Positions 43,060 through 52,723 of a DNA stretch of 64,000 nt are shown one piece after another. The notes beneath the pieces were generated by a model. It saw only the letters and a list, made by a program, of their open reading frames with translations. It did no database searches and had not been told where the DNA came from. The stretch lies in contig NZ_FQXE01000006.1 in assembly GCF_900129885.1 (NCBI RefSeq), positions 88,179 to 152,178 on the forward strand, in the 5' to 3' direction. Numbering within the stretch: the stretch's first letter is position 1; every line of letters begins with the position of its first letter. Position numbers and translations under genes: made by a program. This DNA comes from Pollutimonas bauzanensis. GTDB lineage: Bacteria; Pseudomonadota; Gammaproteobacteria; Burkholderiales; Burkholderiaceae_B.

Positions 43060-43860
43060 TTACCAGGAAGTGATGACCGAGTCCTTGAAGGTGCTGGCCA
43101 CGAACGCCTTGGTTTCAGGCGAGCGATACGCCTTCACTAGCTTGGCGACCCAGGCCTGGTCCTTGTCCTCGGTGCGCACCGCGATGACGTTGGCATAAGG
43201 CCCTTTCGCATCTTCGATGGCAATGGCGTCGGTTACCGGATTCAGGCCGGCGGAGGCGGCGTAATTGCCATTCACGGCGGCGGCATCCAGGTCGGACAGC
43301 GAACGGGGCAGCTGCGCCGCGTCGAGTTCGATGATATTCAGCTTCTTGGGGTTTTCGGTGATATCCAGCGGGGTCGCCTTCAAGCCGGCGTCGGCCTTCA
43401 GCTTCAGGACGCCCTGAGATTGCAGCACCAGCAGGGCGCGGCCGCCGTTGGTGGGATCGTTCGGGATGCCGACGCGGGCGCCGTTGGGCAATTCGGCCAG
43501 GGTCTTGACCTTCTTGGAATAAATGCCCATCGGGAAGGTGATGGTGTAGCCGACATTGGCCAGCTTGTAGCCGCGATCCTTGATTTGCGCTTCGAGGTAG
43601 GGCAGGTGCTGGTAGCTGTTGGCGTCCAGGTCGCCGGCGGCGAGCGCGGCGTTGGGCTGCACATAGTCGCTGAATTCAACGATTTCTATCTTCAGGCCGT
43701 CTTTGGCGGCGAGGCCTTTGACGAATTCCAGAATCTGGGCATGCGGTCCGCCGGTGGCGCCGACTTTATAGGTCTTGTCCTGGGCCAGGGCGGGGGCGGC
43801 CGCAAGGCCGGCGACGACACCAAGCCCGGCGATGAGTTGCAATAATTGACGACGCTTCAT
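43060..43860 (-). CDS. metQ: Methionine ABC transporter substrate-binding protein MetQ
   Basis: 266 aa NlpA/MetQ receptor for methionine. The signal peptide (RRQLLQLIAGLGVVAGLAAAPALAQ) lacks a lipobox Cys, so the protein is probably soluble in the periplasm rather than a lipoprotein as in E. coli. Motifs: KVGATGGPHAQILEFVK, GDLDANSYQHLPYLEAQIKDRGYKL and ARVGIPNDPTNGGRALLVLQ. Third gene of metNIQ. Confidence 0.95.
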   Translation of the reverse strand: MKRRQLLQLIAGLGVVAGLAAAPALAQDKTYKVGATGGPHAQILEFVKGLAAKDGLKIEIVEFSDYVQPNAALAAGDLDANSYQHLPYLEAQIKDRGYKLANVGYTITFPMGIYSKKVKTLAELPNGARVGIPNDPTNGGRALLVLQSQGVLKLKADAGLKATPLDITENPKKLNIIELDAAQLPRSLSDLDAAAVNGNYAASAGLNPVTDAIAIEDAKGPYANVIAVRTEDKDQAWVAKLVKAYRSPETKAFVASTFKDSVITSW

Positions 43861-43909
43861 TTTCTTCCTTTTGAAAAGTAAAACTAAATTCGCAAAGGCC
43901 GGGATGCGG

Positions 43910-44563
43910 CTAGCGATGGCTTAAACGGCGCACCAGTGCATCGCCCAGCGTCTGCACCAGTTGAACAAAAACAATCAGGATCAAGACGACCAGCAGCATG
44001 ACCTCCGGCAGGAAGCGCTGGTAGCCGTAGCGTATGCCCAGGTCGCCCAGGCCGCCGCCGCCCACCGCGCCGGCCATGGCCGAGTAGCCCACCAGGCTGA
44101 CCAGGGTGATGGTCAGGCCGGCCACTATGCCCGGAAAGGCTTCCGGCACCAGCACTTTGTAGACGATCTGCCAGGTGGTCGCGCCCATGGCCTGCGCCGC
44201 CTCGATCAGTCCGCGGTCGACCTCGCGCAAGGCGGTTTCCACCAATCGCGCGACAAAGGGGGCGGCGGCTATCGTCAACGGTACGATGGCCGCCGCGGTG
44301 CCGATGGATGTGCCGACGAAGAAGCGCGTAAGCGGAATAATGGCCACCAGCAGGATGATGAAGGGCGTGGACCGCACCGCGTTCACGACAATGCCTAGCG
44401 TGCGGTTCAGGCTGAGCGCGGGCAGCACGCCGTTGCGATCCGTCAGGTGCAGCAGGATGCCCAGCGGCACGCCCACCAGCGCGCCCACGAGGCCGGACAC
44501 GCCCACCATCAGCAGGGTCTCGAGAAACGACTTTATAAACAGGTCAATCAACTGCGATGACAT
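43910..44563 (-). CDS. metI: Methionine ABC transporter permease MetI
   Basis: 217 aa inner-membrane permease of the MetNIQ importer. Five spans with the EAA loop [27 protein letters not shown], which contacts MetN. The start at 44563 overlaps the last 20 bases of metN, so translation is coupled. Followed by metQ after 49 bases. Confidence 0.96.
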   Translation of the reverse strand: MSSQLIDLFIKSFLETLLMVGVSGLVGALVGVPLGILLHLTDRNGVLPALSLNRTLGIVVNAVRSTPFIILLVAIIPLTRFFVGTSIGTAAAIVPLTIAAAPFVARLVETALREVDRGLIEAAQAMGATTWQIVYKVLVPEAFPGIVAGLTITLVSLVGYSAMAGAVGGGGLGDLGIRYGYQRFLPEVMLLVVLILIVFVQLVQTLGDALVRRLSHR

Positions 44564-45602
44564 GATTCAACTCCTCTACCGTTACGCCGCGCGAACGCAT
44601 GAAGGCCTTCGCCTGTTCGATTTCATCCTTGTTGCCCGTGGCCAGGATCGCCAGCGAGCCGAAGGCCTGGCCCTGGATTTCATCGATCTGGCCGTGCAGG
44701 ATATTGAAATCCAGCCCGAAGCGGCGCACGACTTCCGAAAGCAGCGGCTCTTCCACTTCCGTGCCGGTGAAGGCCAGGCGCAGCAGGTGGTCCTGGCCTT
44801 CGCCTTCGCGCGTCTGCGCCAGCCTGGCGCGCACTCGCTGCAAGACGCCCTTGGGCAGATCCTGCGAGATGACGTCGCCTATCATGGCCCGCGTCACCGG
44901 GTGCTGCGGAGCCCGGAACACATCGAGCACCGAACCGTGTTCGATCAGCTCGCCCGCCTCCATCACCGCCATGCGGTCGCAGATCATCTTGATCACTTCC
45001 ATCTGGTGGGTGATCAGCACGATGGTCAGGCCGAGTTCCTGGTTGATTTTTTTCAATAGATCCAGGATGGATTTGGTCGTCTCGGGGTCCAGCGCCGAGG
45101 TGGCCTCGTCGGACAGCAGGACCTTGGGGTCATTGGCCAGCGCCCGGGCTATGCCGACGCGCTGCTTTTGCCCGCCGCTGATCTGCGCGGGATAGCGGTC
45201 GGCCAGGGCGGTCAGGTCGACCAGTTGCAGCAATTGGCGCACTTTGCGGTCGATTTCGGCCTTCCCGGCGCCGGCCAGCTCCAGCGGCAGGGCGATGTTG
45301 CCGTACACCGTCCGCGATGACAGCAGGTTGAAATGCTGGAAAATCATGCCGATATGGCGGCGCGCCTTGCGCAGGGATTCGGCGTTCAGGGAGGTCATGT
45401 CCTGGCCGTCGAGGATGATGTGGCCGGAGGTAGGGCGGTTCAGCAGATTGAGGGTGCGCACCAGGGTGCTTTTGCCCGCTCCGCTGCGCCCGATGATGCC
45501 GAAGACTTCCCCCTTGCGTATCGAGATGCTGACGTCGCGTATGGCGTCCACAGGCCCTGAAGGGCCGTCGAAACGCTGGGAGACTGCTTGTATTTCTATC
45601 AT
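44544..45602 (-). CDS. metN: Methionine ABC transporter ATPase MetN
   Basis: 352 aa ATPase of the methionine importer. Walker A GRSGAGKS (39-46), signature [15 protein letters not shown], Walker [13 protein letters not shown], and a C-terminal NIL (ACT-like) domain that binds methionine for feedback inhibition. The start at 45602 ([13 protein letters not shown]) is the family start. It lacks a Shine-Dalgarno: the eight bases before it are GTTTCCCCCC-like and directly follow a hairpin with a U-run. First gene of metNIQ. Confidence 0.96.
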   Translation of the reverse strand: MIEIQAVSQRFDGPSGPVDAIRDVSISIRKGEVFGIIGRSGAGKSTLVRTLNLLNRPTSGHIILDGQDMTSLNAESLRKARRHIGMIFQHFNLLSSRTVYGNIALPLELAGAGKAEIDRKVRQLLQLVDLTALADRYPAQISGGQKQRVGIARALANDPKVLLSDEATSALDPETTKSILDLLKKINQELGLTIVLITHQMEVIKMICDRMAVMEAGELIEHGSVLDVFRAPQHPVTRAMIGDVISQDLPKGVLQRVRARLAQTREGEGQDHLLRLAFTGTEVEEPLLSEVVRRFGLDFNILHGQIDEIQGQAFGSLAILATGNKDEIEQAKAFMRSRGVTVEELNHVIAVD

Positions 45603-45612
45603 GGGGGGAAAC

Positions 45613-45652
45613 AAAAAAGCAGCAGGCCGTTTTCGAGCGACGGTTCTGCTGC
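45613..45652 (-). terminator. Attenuator-like terminator immediately upstream of metN
   Basis: On the minus strand GCAGCAG and CTGCTGC form a 7-bp stem with an inner CCGT/ACGG stem, followed by TTTTTT. The U-run ends ten bases before the metN ATG. It could stop transcripts from the pglF-like gene 180 bases upstream. But any metNIQ transcript starting in the 45655-45830 region would have to read through it, which fits attenuation control. The 228-bp gap otherwise holds an AT-rich part (45710-45750) with TATAGT- and TATTAT-type -10 candidates. Confidence 0.7.
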
Positions 45653-45830
45653 CGTAGGTGCTGTAGAAGTTGAGGAATTGTAATTGTAGGTGGGTACTAT
45701 ACCGAAGTAATTTTTTTGAACATTTATATAATAATAAGTTATAAAGAAACGGAAATTTACAGCGCTTGGCTATGTGATTGAACGGTGTGTTAAAGAGCCT
45801 GCGGCCGTACAAAAGAACCAAAACAGACCG

Positions 45831-47888
45831 CTAAGCCCGCTGATCCGCCCCCCGCCGCTCAACCGCCCGCTGCTGATGAATCAGGTCCACGATGGCATCG
45901 TCGGGCTTGTACCCGTCGACCAGGCGGAAAAACAGCTCCCGGACCTCCGGGTAATTGTCGTCCTTGATCGCCGTTGCCAGCTCCACGAGCGCCGCCTTCA
46001 GCGTATCCCAATCCAGCTGCTTCTCCTGCGCCCGCATAATCATCGGATGTTCCGTGTCGGTGACATTGTCGCCAATCAGCAGTTCCTCATACAGCTTCTC
46101 CCCCGGACGCAGCCCCGTAAACTCGATTGCAATATCGCCATCCAGATTGCGCGCCGAACGCACGCTCAAGCCCGACAGCTGCACCATTTTTTCCGCCAAT
46201 TGCGATATCTTCACAGGCTCGCCCATATCCAGCACGAACACATCGCCGCCCGCGCCCATGGAACCCGCCTGGATAACCAGCTGCGCCGCTTCCGGTATCG
46301 TCATGAAATAACGCGTGATATCCGGATGGGTCACCGTAACCGGGCCGCCCTTGCGGATCTGCTGGCGGAAAAGGGGAATGACCGACCCCGACGAACCCAG
46401 CACATTGCCGAACCGCACCATGGTGAAGCGCGTGCCATTGGCCGTGGCCTGCCCGTCGCTTCGTCCATACAGTTGCGGCATCGCTTCGCTGGCCAGGGCC
46501 TGCAGCACGAGCTCGGCGAGCCGCTTGGTGCTTCCCATGATATTGGTCGGGCGCACCGCCTTGTCGGTCGAAATCAGCACGAAATTCTTGACCCCGGCGC
46601 GCAAGGCCGCCTGGGCGGCATACAAGGTGCCAAACGTATTGTTCACTATCCCTTCGGCGATATTGCGTTCCACCATAGGCACATGCTTGTACGCCGCCGC
46701 GTGGTACACCGTGCTGACTTTCCAGGAGCTCATCACATCGAACAGGCGGCTCTGGTTGCGCACCGAACCCAGTATGGGGACCACGCGCAGATGCGACCCG
46801 GCGTTGCGCAAGTGGGTCTCCAGCTCGGTCTGAATGCTGTAGAGCCCGAACTCCGAATGCTCGAAAAGAATCAGCGTCCGCGGCGCGCTGCGCACGATCT
46901 GGCGGCACAGCTCGGAGCCGATGGAGCCGCCCGCGCCGGTGACCATGACGACCTGGCCGCGTATGCAGCGTTCGAACAAGTCGGGGCGCGGCTGCACGGC
47001 ATCGCGGCCGAGCAGGTCGTCTATGTCCACTTCGCGCAGCGCTTCGACCTGCACCCGGCCGCTGGCCAGGTCCATGAAGCCCGGAATGGTGCGCACGTAA
47101 ATGGGGTAGGACGTCAGGATGTCGATGATCTCATTGCGCCGCATGCGCGAGGCCGAAGGAATCGCAAGCAGCACTTCGTCGGCGCCGGTGTCCTCCAGCA
47201 ACTGGCCCAGATCGCCAGGGTTGTGCACCGGCAGCCCGGCCATGATGCGCCCCGCAAGGTCGGGATTGTCGTCGACGAACGCGACGGGGATCATTTCGCG
47301 GCCTATGCGCAAGGCCAGCAGCAGTTGGTTGCCGGCCGCGCCGGCGCCGTAGATGATGACATGGGGCCGCACATCCTTGCGTTTGCCATGGCGGCGATCC
47401 GACGGCTTGGTGCGCAGGCTGATCCGGTCGCTGCTGAAATATTGCCTCATGACGACGCGCAAGCCGCCGATCAGCATCAGGCAGAGCATCCAATAGATGA
47501 TCACGACGGACCGCGGTATCACGGCGGGCGGCTGGCCGTAGATATAAATGGCCAGGGCCAGCAAGGCCGTGGCGGAGGTGACGGCCTTGGCGATGGTGGT
47601 AAAGGCCTCGTTGCCGAAATAGCGCATCACGGCGCGGTACAGGCCGAACCTGGCGAATAGCGGTATGGAGATGACCGGCGCGAGGGCGAACAGCCACGCA
47701 TGCCCGTGCAAGGGCTCGATCTTCGACATATCATCGAGCCGTATGAAAAAGGCCAGCCACAGCGCTATCCAGATGAGAAGCGCGTCGGTGATGATTTGCA
47801 GCAAGCGCTTCTGGTCGCGCGACAAGGCCAGCAGGCGCTCGCGCAGATTGGGGAGATTGTCCCTGATTTCAGCGAACATCGCGCTCAC
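45831..47888 (-). CDS. Membrane-bound UDP-GlcNAc 4,6-dehydratase (PglF/WbpM/CapD-like)
   Basis: 685 aa. The first ~200 residues hold four membrane spans (LIWIALWLAFFIRL, WLFALAPVISIPLFA, and others). A CoA-binding-like Rossmann part (VIIYGAGAAGNQLLLAL) and a second one with MVTGAGGSIGSELCRQI follow. Catalytic features of the non-canonical dehydratases are AAAYKHVPMVE and STDKAVRPTNIMGSTKR, with Met replacing the usual Tyr. It would start UDP-bacillosamine-type sugar synthesis together with the aminotransferase and acetyltransferase genes upstream. Start MSAMFAEIRD; in-frame ATG at 47879 possible. Confidence 0.93.
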   Translation of the reverse strand: MSAMFAEIRDNLPNLRERLLALSRDQKRLLQIITDALLIWIALWLAFFIRLDDMSKIEPLHGHAWLFALAPVISIPLFARFGLYRAVMRYFGNEAFTTIAKAVTSATALLALAIYIYGQPPAVIPRSVVIIYWMLCLMLIGGLRVVMRQYFSSDRISLRTKPSDRRHGKRKDVRPHVIIYGAGAAGNQLLLALRIGREMIPVAFVDDNPDLAGRIMAGLPVHNPGDLGQLLEDTGADEVLLAIPSASRMRRNEIIDILTSYPIYVRTIPGFMDLASGRVQVEALREVDIDDLLGRDAVQPRPDLFERCIRGQVVMVTGAGGSIGSELCRQIVRSAPRTLILFEHSEFGLYSIQTELETHLRNAGSHLRVVPILGSVRNQSRLFDVMSSWKVSTVYHAAAYKHVPMVERNIAEGIVNNTFGTLYAAQAALRAGVKNFVLISTDKAVRPTNIMGSTKRLAELVLQALASEAMPQLYGRSDGQATANGTRFTMVRFGNVLGSSGSVIPLFRQQIRKGGPVTVTHPDITRYFMTIPEAAQLVIQAGSMGAGGDVFVLDMGEPVKISQLAEKMVQLSGLSVRSARNLDGDIAIEFTGLRPGEKLYEELLIGDNVTDTEHPMIMRAQEKQLDWDTLKAALVELATAIKDDNYPEVRELFFRLVDGYKPDDAIVDLIHQQRAVERRGADQRA

Positions 47889-49065
47889 CGCTGCCGGCAG
47901 CCAGGGCCATGACTTCTTCGAGCGCCGCGCAGGTCGCCTCGATTTCCGCAGCGCTGAGCGTAGGATGCACCAGGAACATCAGCGCGGTTTCCCCCAGCTC
48001 GCGCGCCACGGGCAGGCGCAGCGGCGGGCGCCAGCCGGTATGCTCGAAAGCCTTTTCCAGGTATACCTCGGAGCACGATCCCGAATAGCAGGGCACGCCG
48101 CGCGCGCCGATTTCGCCCAGTATGCGGTCCCGGCTCCAGCCGGGCCGCAGTTGCGCCGGGTCGACGAATACATAGCATTTATAGGCGGCGTGGCGGATGT
48201 CCTCAGGCGGAGCCGGCGCGCGCAGCCCGGGCAAGCGGCTCGCGGCATCCCAGATGCGCTGGGCGTTGTCCAGGCGCCGCGCCTGCCACTGGGGCATGCG
48301 GCGCAGCTGGATGCGTCCGATCGCCGCTTGCGTTTCCATCATGCGCCAGTTGGTGCCGAAGCTTTCGTGCAGCCAGCGGAAGCCCGGCGGGTGTTCGCGC
48401 TCATAGACGGCGTCCCAGCTTTTCCCATGGTCTTTGAAGGACCACATTTTCGACCAGAGCCCGCGGTCGCTGGTGGTCGCCATGCCGCCTTCGCCGCCGG
48501 TGCTCATGATCTTGTCCTGGCAGAATGACCAGGCGCCGATATGCCCGATGGAGCCGACCGGGCGGCCTTTGTACAGGGCGCCGTGGGCCTGGGCGCAGTC
48601 TTCGATCACATGTATGCCGCGCTCGTCGGCCAGCTCCATGATGGGGTCCATGTCGCAGGGCCAGCCGGCAAGATGGACGCAAATGATGGCCCGCGTGCGC
48701 GGGCTGAGGACGGGGAGTATGGTCTCGGCGCTGATGTTTTGCGAGTCGCGGTCGACATCGGCAAAGATGGGTGCGGCGCCCGCGTTGACGATGCATGAAA
48801 CCGACGCCAGAAAGGTGCGCGGCGTAACCACCACCTCGTCGCCGGGGCCAACCCCCAGGGCCTTGAGCGCGACATCCAGGGCGAGCGTGCCATTGCTCAC
48901 GGCGACGGCGTGCGCGCAGCCGGCCCAGCGGGCGAAGTCCTGCTCGAACTGGCGGCATTCCTGGCCGGTCCAATAATTCACCTTGTTCGATAGGACGACA
49001 TCGCGCACGGCATTGGCTTCTTCCTCGGTAAAGGAAGGCCAGGCGGAAAAGGAGGTATTCAACAT
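47869..49065 (-). CDS. DegT/DnrJ/EryC1-family sugar aminotransferase (PglE-like)
   Basis: 398 aa PLP enzyme that aminates a 4-keto (or 3-keto) nucleotide sugar. The Schiff-base Lys is Lys185 in WSFCQDKIMSTGGEGG; other parts: VAVSNGTLALDVALKALGVGPGDEVVVTP and VIEDCAQAHGA. Located between the dehydratase and acetyltransferase genes, as PglE is in protein-glycosylation loci. The start at 49065 is four bases after the acetyltransferase stop; the stop overlaps the dehydratase start by 20 bases. Confidence 0.93.
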   Translation of the reverse strand: MLNTSFSAWPSFTEEEANAVRDVVLSNKVNYWTGQECRQFEQDFARWAGCAHAVAVSNGTLALDVALKALGVGPGDEVVVTPRTFLASVSCIVNAGAAPIFADVDRDSQNISAETILPVLSPRTRAIICVHLAGWPCDMDPIMELADERGIHVIEDCAQAHGALYKGRPVGSIGHIGAWSFCQDKIMSTGGEGGMATTSDRGLWSKMWSFKDHGKSWDAVYEREHPPGFRWLHESFGTNWRMMETQAAIGRIQLRRMPQWQARRLDNAQRIWDAASRLPGLRAPAPPEDIRHAAYKCYVFVDPAQLRPGWSRDRILGEIGARGVPCYSGSCSEVYLEKAFEHTGWRPPLRLPVARELGETALMFLVHPTLSAAEIEATCAALEEVMALAAGSGERDVR

Positions 49066-49069
49066 ACTC

Positions 49070-49729
49070 TTACTTCCTTACAAGACGGGTAGCGGGATTG
49101 CCGACGACGGTGGCGCCGGGCGGCACGCTGCGCGTGACGACCGCGCCCATGCCCACGACGGCGCCGCGCCCGATGACCAGCGGCCGGTCGGGCTTGCCTT
49201 GCTTGATCACGGCGTCGGCGCCGATATAGGCATGGTCATGGATGTGGATATTGCCGTTGCATTTGACGCCGGGCGCGAAAGTGACGAAATCGCCGATGAC
49301 GCAATCGTGTTCCACGTAGCTGTAGAGGTTGGCGTGAAAATGCCGGCCTATGCGGATGTTCGAGGTCAGGGTTACGAAGGGGCTGAGCGCCGCGCCTTCG
49401 CCCAGCGTGACGTCGTCCATGGTGATGACGTTGGCGGCGCGCACCGTCCAGGGCTGCACGCCATCGGCGGCGCAGCGCTGCGCCAGTTTTTCGCGGACGA
49501 CGCTATTGGCGATGGCCAGGATCGCATAGCGCGACCCGGCGTCGTGGGCCAGGAATTCGTCATAGGTCAGCACGCGGTGGCCGTTGATCAGCCCGGCCGC
49601 GGGCGAGTCGTCGATGAACACCAGCCTTGCGGCATCGATGCCCTGCTCATGCAACTGGGCTTTGGCCAAAGGCATGATGCCGCGGCCGCAGCCGCTGGCG
49701 CCGTAGACGGCATACAAGGGTGATTTCAT
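49070..49729 (-). CDS. NeuD/PglD-family sugar O- or N-acetyltransferase
   Basis: 219 aa. The N-terminal Rossmann-like part (LYAVYGASGCGRGIMPLAK) is followed by a left-handed beta-helix of hexapeptide repeats (VIGDFVTFAPGVKCNGNIHIHDHAYIGADAVI and GRGAVVGMGAVVTRSVPPGATVVGNPA). PglD acetylates the 4-amino group of UDP-sugar; NeuD acetylates sialic acid. The context with PglF-, PglE- and PglC-like genes favours the PglD role. The ATG overlaps the sugar transferase stop (ATGA). Confidence 0.9.
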   Translation of the reverse strand: MKSPLYAVYGASGCGRGIMPLAKAQLHEQGIDAARLVFIDDSPAAGLINGHRVLTYDEFLAHDAGSRYAILAIANSVVREKLAQRCAADGVQPWTVRAANVITMDDVTLGEGAALSPFVTLTSNIRIGRHFHANLYSYVEHDCVIGDFVTFAPGVKCNGNIHIHDHAYIGADAVIKQGKPDRPLVIGRGAVVGMGAVVTRSVPPGATVVGNPATRLVRK

Positions 49730-50358
49730 GTCTGGCGCCTTTTCTGTTCGGACGGCGCCCCGGAAGGCGCCGAGCCCGTGTAGCGGGCCACTGTGGCTTC
49801 GCCGTCGGCGCTGATGCCGTCGCGGGCCAAAACTTTTTTTATCGTCAACAAAAGTATCCTCATATCCAGCCAGAACGATTGATGCTCCACGTACCAGACA
49901 TCCAGCCTGAACTTGTCCTCCCAACTCAAGGCATTGCGGCCATTGACCTGGGCCCAGCCGGTCATCCCGGGGCGCACTTCATGGCGCCGGTACTGCTGCG
50001 GGCTGTACAGGGGCAGATATTCCATGAGCAGCGGGCGGGGGCCCACCAGGCTCATGTCTCCCTTGAGGACATTCCACAAGCCGGGCAGCTCGTCCAGGCT
50101 GGTCGAGCGCAGGAAATCGCCGAACGGCGTAAGCCGCTGGTCATCCGGCAGCGCCTGGCCGTCGACATCGGAGGCATCGCGCATGGAGCGGAACTTGATC
50201 ATTTCGAAGGGCTGGCCATGCCGGCCCGGACGCAACTGGCGAAAGAGCACGGGCGAGCCCAGCTTGCGGCCGACCTGCCATGCCACCACCCCCATGACGG
50301 GGGCAAGCAATAGCAGGGCGGATGCCGATACCGTTATATCGAGCAAGCGCTTTAACAT
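49726..50358 (-). CDS. Undecaprenyl-phosphate sugar-1-phosphate transferase (PglC-like)
   Basis: 210 aa monotopic phosphoglycosyl transferase that starts the repeat unit by moving a sugar phosphate to undecaprenyl phosphate. A single N-terminal re-entrant helix (RLLDITVSASALLLLAPVMGV) is followed by FEMIKFRSMRD, and the catalytic Asp-Glu in TSLDELPGLWNVLKGDMSLVGPRPL. The short form, without the N-terminal membrane half of WbaP, matches PglC. Donor probably UDP-di-N-acetylbacillosamine or a relative. Confidence 0.94.
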   Translation of the reverse strand: MLKRLLDITVSASALLLLAPVMGVVAWQVGRKLGSPVLFRQLRPGRHGQPFEMIKFRSMRDASDVDGQALPDDQRLTPFGDFLRSTSLDELPGLWNVLKGDMSLVGPRPLLMEYLPLYSPQQYRRHEVRPGMTGWAQVNGRNALSWEDKFRLDVWYVEHQSFWLDMRILLLTIKKVLARDGISADGEATVARYTGSAPSGAPSEQKRRQT

Positions 50359-50370
50359 TTACTTCCTTTT

Positions 50371-51504
50371 TTAATCATCGGCGATATTCATCTCGCGCAG
50401 CATGATGGCGTTGACCTTGTGCACGTCGTACTTGCTTTCGGCGATCTCGCGCGAGCGGGCGCCCATATCGCGCGCCATTTGCGGATCGTCCAGGAAACGC
50501 TGCATGGCGGCGGCCAGCGCGTCGACCGATCTGACCGGAACCAGATAGCCATTGACGCCGTCGACGACGGTTTCGCGGCAGCCGGGCGCATCGGTGGTGA
50601 TCACCGCCCGTCCCATGGCCATGGCTTCGAGCACGGTGCGCGGCGTGCCTTCGCGATAGGAAGGCAGCACATAGACGCTGCATGCCGCAATGGCGGGCCG
50701 CACGTCGCTCAAGCGGCCCCAGTAATTCAGCGTGCCCTGGCTGGTCCAGGCTTCCAGTTCGGCCGGGGCAATCGCATCGGGGTTTTCATCTATCCATCCC
50801 GCCAGGCTGAATATCACATCGGGGCGCCGGAGCCGGATGCGGGCCGCCGCCTGGGCATATTCGCGCACCCCCTTGTCGCCCAGCAGGCGGGCGATCAGCA
50901 GAAAGTGGGGCGCCGCGGGCAGGGCCGCGGGCTGGTGTTCGGCCACGTCCACGCCCGAGCCGTTCACCACGCAAGCGCGCGCGCCGGGGCGAAGAATCCC
51001 CAGCTTCCGGAACAGGGCTTCGTCGTCGGGATTCTGGAAGAACACCTTGCGCACCCTGCGCAGACCCAGCGCATACAGCCCCTGGACCAGGGAACGCAGC
51101 AGGCGGCGCGCGCCGGCGTCCTCCTCCCGCCCCTGGAAGGCATAGCCCAGGCCGGTGATCAGGGCGAATCGCCGCGGCACGCGCGCCAGCCAGGCGGCCA
51201 GCGAGCCATAGATGACCGGCTTGATGGTATAGCCCAGGACAAACTGCGGCCGTATCCGGCGCATGAGCCGCCACAGGTACAGCATGCATTTCAGGTCGGC
51301 GGCGGGATTCATGCCCGTGCGGCGCAGCGGGATATCGTGCACCACCAGGCCCCGGGCTTCCAGCCGCTGACGCATGGCGTCGCCCGCGGGAAGACCGGGG
51401 GCCGCCACATGCACCTGCAGGTCCGCCGCGAGCAGCGCATCGATCAGGGGGCCGCGAAACTGCAGCAGCGAGTCCGGAAAACCGGCGATCAGCAGGAATT
51501 TCAT
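50371..51504 (-). CDS. GT4-family glycosyltransferase
   Basis: 377 aa with a GT-B fold. N-terminal domain MKFLLIAGFPDSLLQFRGPLIDALL; C-terminal nucleotide-sugar site with SREGTPRTVLEAMAMGRAVITTDAPGCRETVVDGVNGYLV (parts). This is the WbpX/PglA-like branch that often adds the second sugar to the PglC product. The start at 51504 overlaps the stop of the upstream Wzy-like gene by four bases (ATGA). Confidence 0.9.
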   Translation of the reverse strand: MKFLLIAGFPDSLLQFRGPLIDALLAADLQVHVAAPGLPAGDAMRQRLEARGLVVHDIPLRRTGMNPAADLKCMLYLWRLMRRIRPQFVLGYTIKPVIYGSLAAWLARVPRRFALITGLGYAFQGREEDAGARRLLRSLVQGLYALGLRRVRKVFFQNPDDEALFRKLGILRPGARACVVNGSGVDVAEHQPAALPAAPHFLLIARLLGDKGVREYAQAAARIRLRRPDVIFSLAGWIDENPDAIAPAELEAWTSQGTLNYWGRLSDVRPAIAACSVYVLPSYREGTPRTVLEAMAMGRAVITTDAPGCRETVVDGVNGYLVPVRSVDALAAAMQRFLDDPQMARDMGARSREIAESKYDVHKVNAIMLREMNIADD

Positions 51505-52718
51505 GATTCGGGCACCGTCGCCGCGCGAGTGCCAGCGCCTGCGCCGGAGCTGGGCGGAAGCTTCCTGGCGGGCGCGGCGGCTTGGCGCCGCTGCCGCGAT
51601 TTGCCCAGCAGGGAAATGAACAGGAAGATCAGCATCGGGGCGAACATCCATTTCTGCCTTACCGAAATGCCGAGATTCGCGGTGGTCATGGACAGGATCA
51701 CCCATGCCAGTATGGAATACAGCCACAGAAAGGCGCGATTGCTGTCCGACGCATGCTTGCGCCGCTTGAGCATCTTCATGCCGCCGGCTATGAAGAGGAA
51801 CAGCAGGATCATATTGTCGGCCGAGGCCGCCAGGGCAAACACGCTGGTGGCTTCGAAGGGCAGGGGCCTGAACAGATAGCTGTACAACTGCAAGGGCAGG
51901 CTCATCGAAGCGATATCGATGCTGCTGCCGCCCTGGGTGTTGACCGATTGCCGCTGCTCGACATAGCTGACCAGCTCGTCCGCGCCGGCGCCTTCGCCCA
52001 CGCCGGCATAGTTCAGCGCGAAGGGAATCATGGCCGCCGTGGCTCCCAGCGCCAGGCCGCCCAGCAGCAGGCGCTGCGGCAGCGGCATCTTCTTCTGGAT
52101 GACCAGCGAGCCGGTCAGCGCGATGACCATGGTTCCGGCGATGTGCGGCCTGACCAGCAGCATGACCATGACCGCGCCCGCCATCAGGAGCGCGCGGCGC
52201 TTCATGTTCATGGCGGCCCACAGCGCCAGGCCTGTCGCCATGAAGGCCAGGGAATCCTTGCCCAGCGCGCCCGACCAGAAACTGATGGACGGCAAGAGCA
52301 CGATCAGCGTGGCGAAGCGGCGTATCAGCCGCGACTTGTCGGCGGTTGCGCTGCGCAGGCTGGCGTCGAAGGCCAGCAGGCCTATGCTGCCGAAGATATT
52401 GAACAGCAGGCAGGCGCCCAGGAAGGACAGGTTCAGGCCGGTCACGAACAGCGTGGCGATGCTGACCACCGCGCCAGTTCCCACCGACAGCATGAATTCC
52501 CCGTTGGCTGCCTTGATGTAATACACCAGGGCGTCGGCGCCGTTGGTGATGGCGTAGACCGCATAGAAAACGCAGAACAGGGAATGCCATACGTACAGCA
52601 GGAAGCTACGCCGGTTGGGGATCCGCAGCCGCTTGCCGACCGCCAGCGCTATAAACAGCCCGGCGAGGTACACCAGCAGGGCGCTGGCCAATTGGGCGGG
52701 GGAATCGATCAAGGACAT
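51501..52718 (-). CDS. Polytopic membrane protein, probable Wzy-type polysaccharide polymerase
   Basis: 405 aa with about 10 hydrophobic spans (LLVYLAGLFIALAVG, LYVWHSLFCVFYAVYAI, GAVVSIATLFVTGLNLSFLGACLLFNIF, LIVLLPSISFWSGALGKDSLAFMATGLALW, ALLMAGAVMVMLLVRPH and others) and a large loop between about 225 and 275. Wzy polymerases are too divergent for motif identification; the assignment rests on topology, the SISFWSGALGKDS segment seen in EpsG/Wzy-like proteins, and its place among the polysaccharide genes. The C-terminal tail is Pro/Ala-rich. Confidence 0.65.
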   Translation of the reverse strand: MSLIDSPAQLASALLVYLAGLFIALAVGKRLRIPNRRSFLLYVWHSLFCVFYAVYAITNGADALVYYIKAANGEFMLSVGTGAVVSIATLFVTGLNLSFLGACLLFNIFGSIGLLAFDASLRSATADKSRLIRRFATLIVLLPSISFWSGALGKDSLAFMATGLALWAAMNMKRRALLMAGAVMVMLLVRPHIAGTMVIALTGSLVIQKKMPLPQRLLLGGLALGATAAMIPFALNYAGVGEGAGADELVSYVEQRQSVNTQGGSSIDIASMSLPLQLYSYLFRPLPFEATSVFALAASADNMILLFLFIAGGMKMLKRRKHASDSNRAFLWLYSILAWVILSMTTANLGISVRQKWMFAPMLIFLFISLLGKSRQRRQAAAPARKLPPSSGAGAGTRAATVPES

Positions 52719-52723
52719 GGTGA

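Noticed and set aside
45774-47660. 628-codon frame antisense to the PglF-like gene
   Set aside because: No domain pattern, Arg/His/Gln-rich, and wholly inside a well-supported gene.
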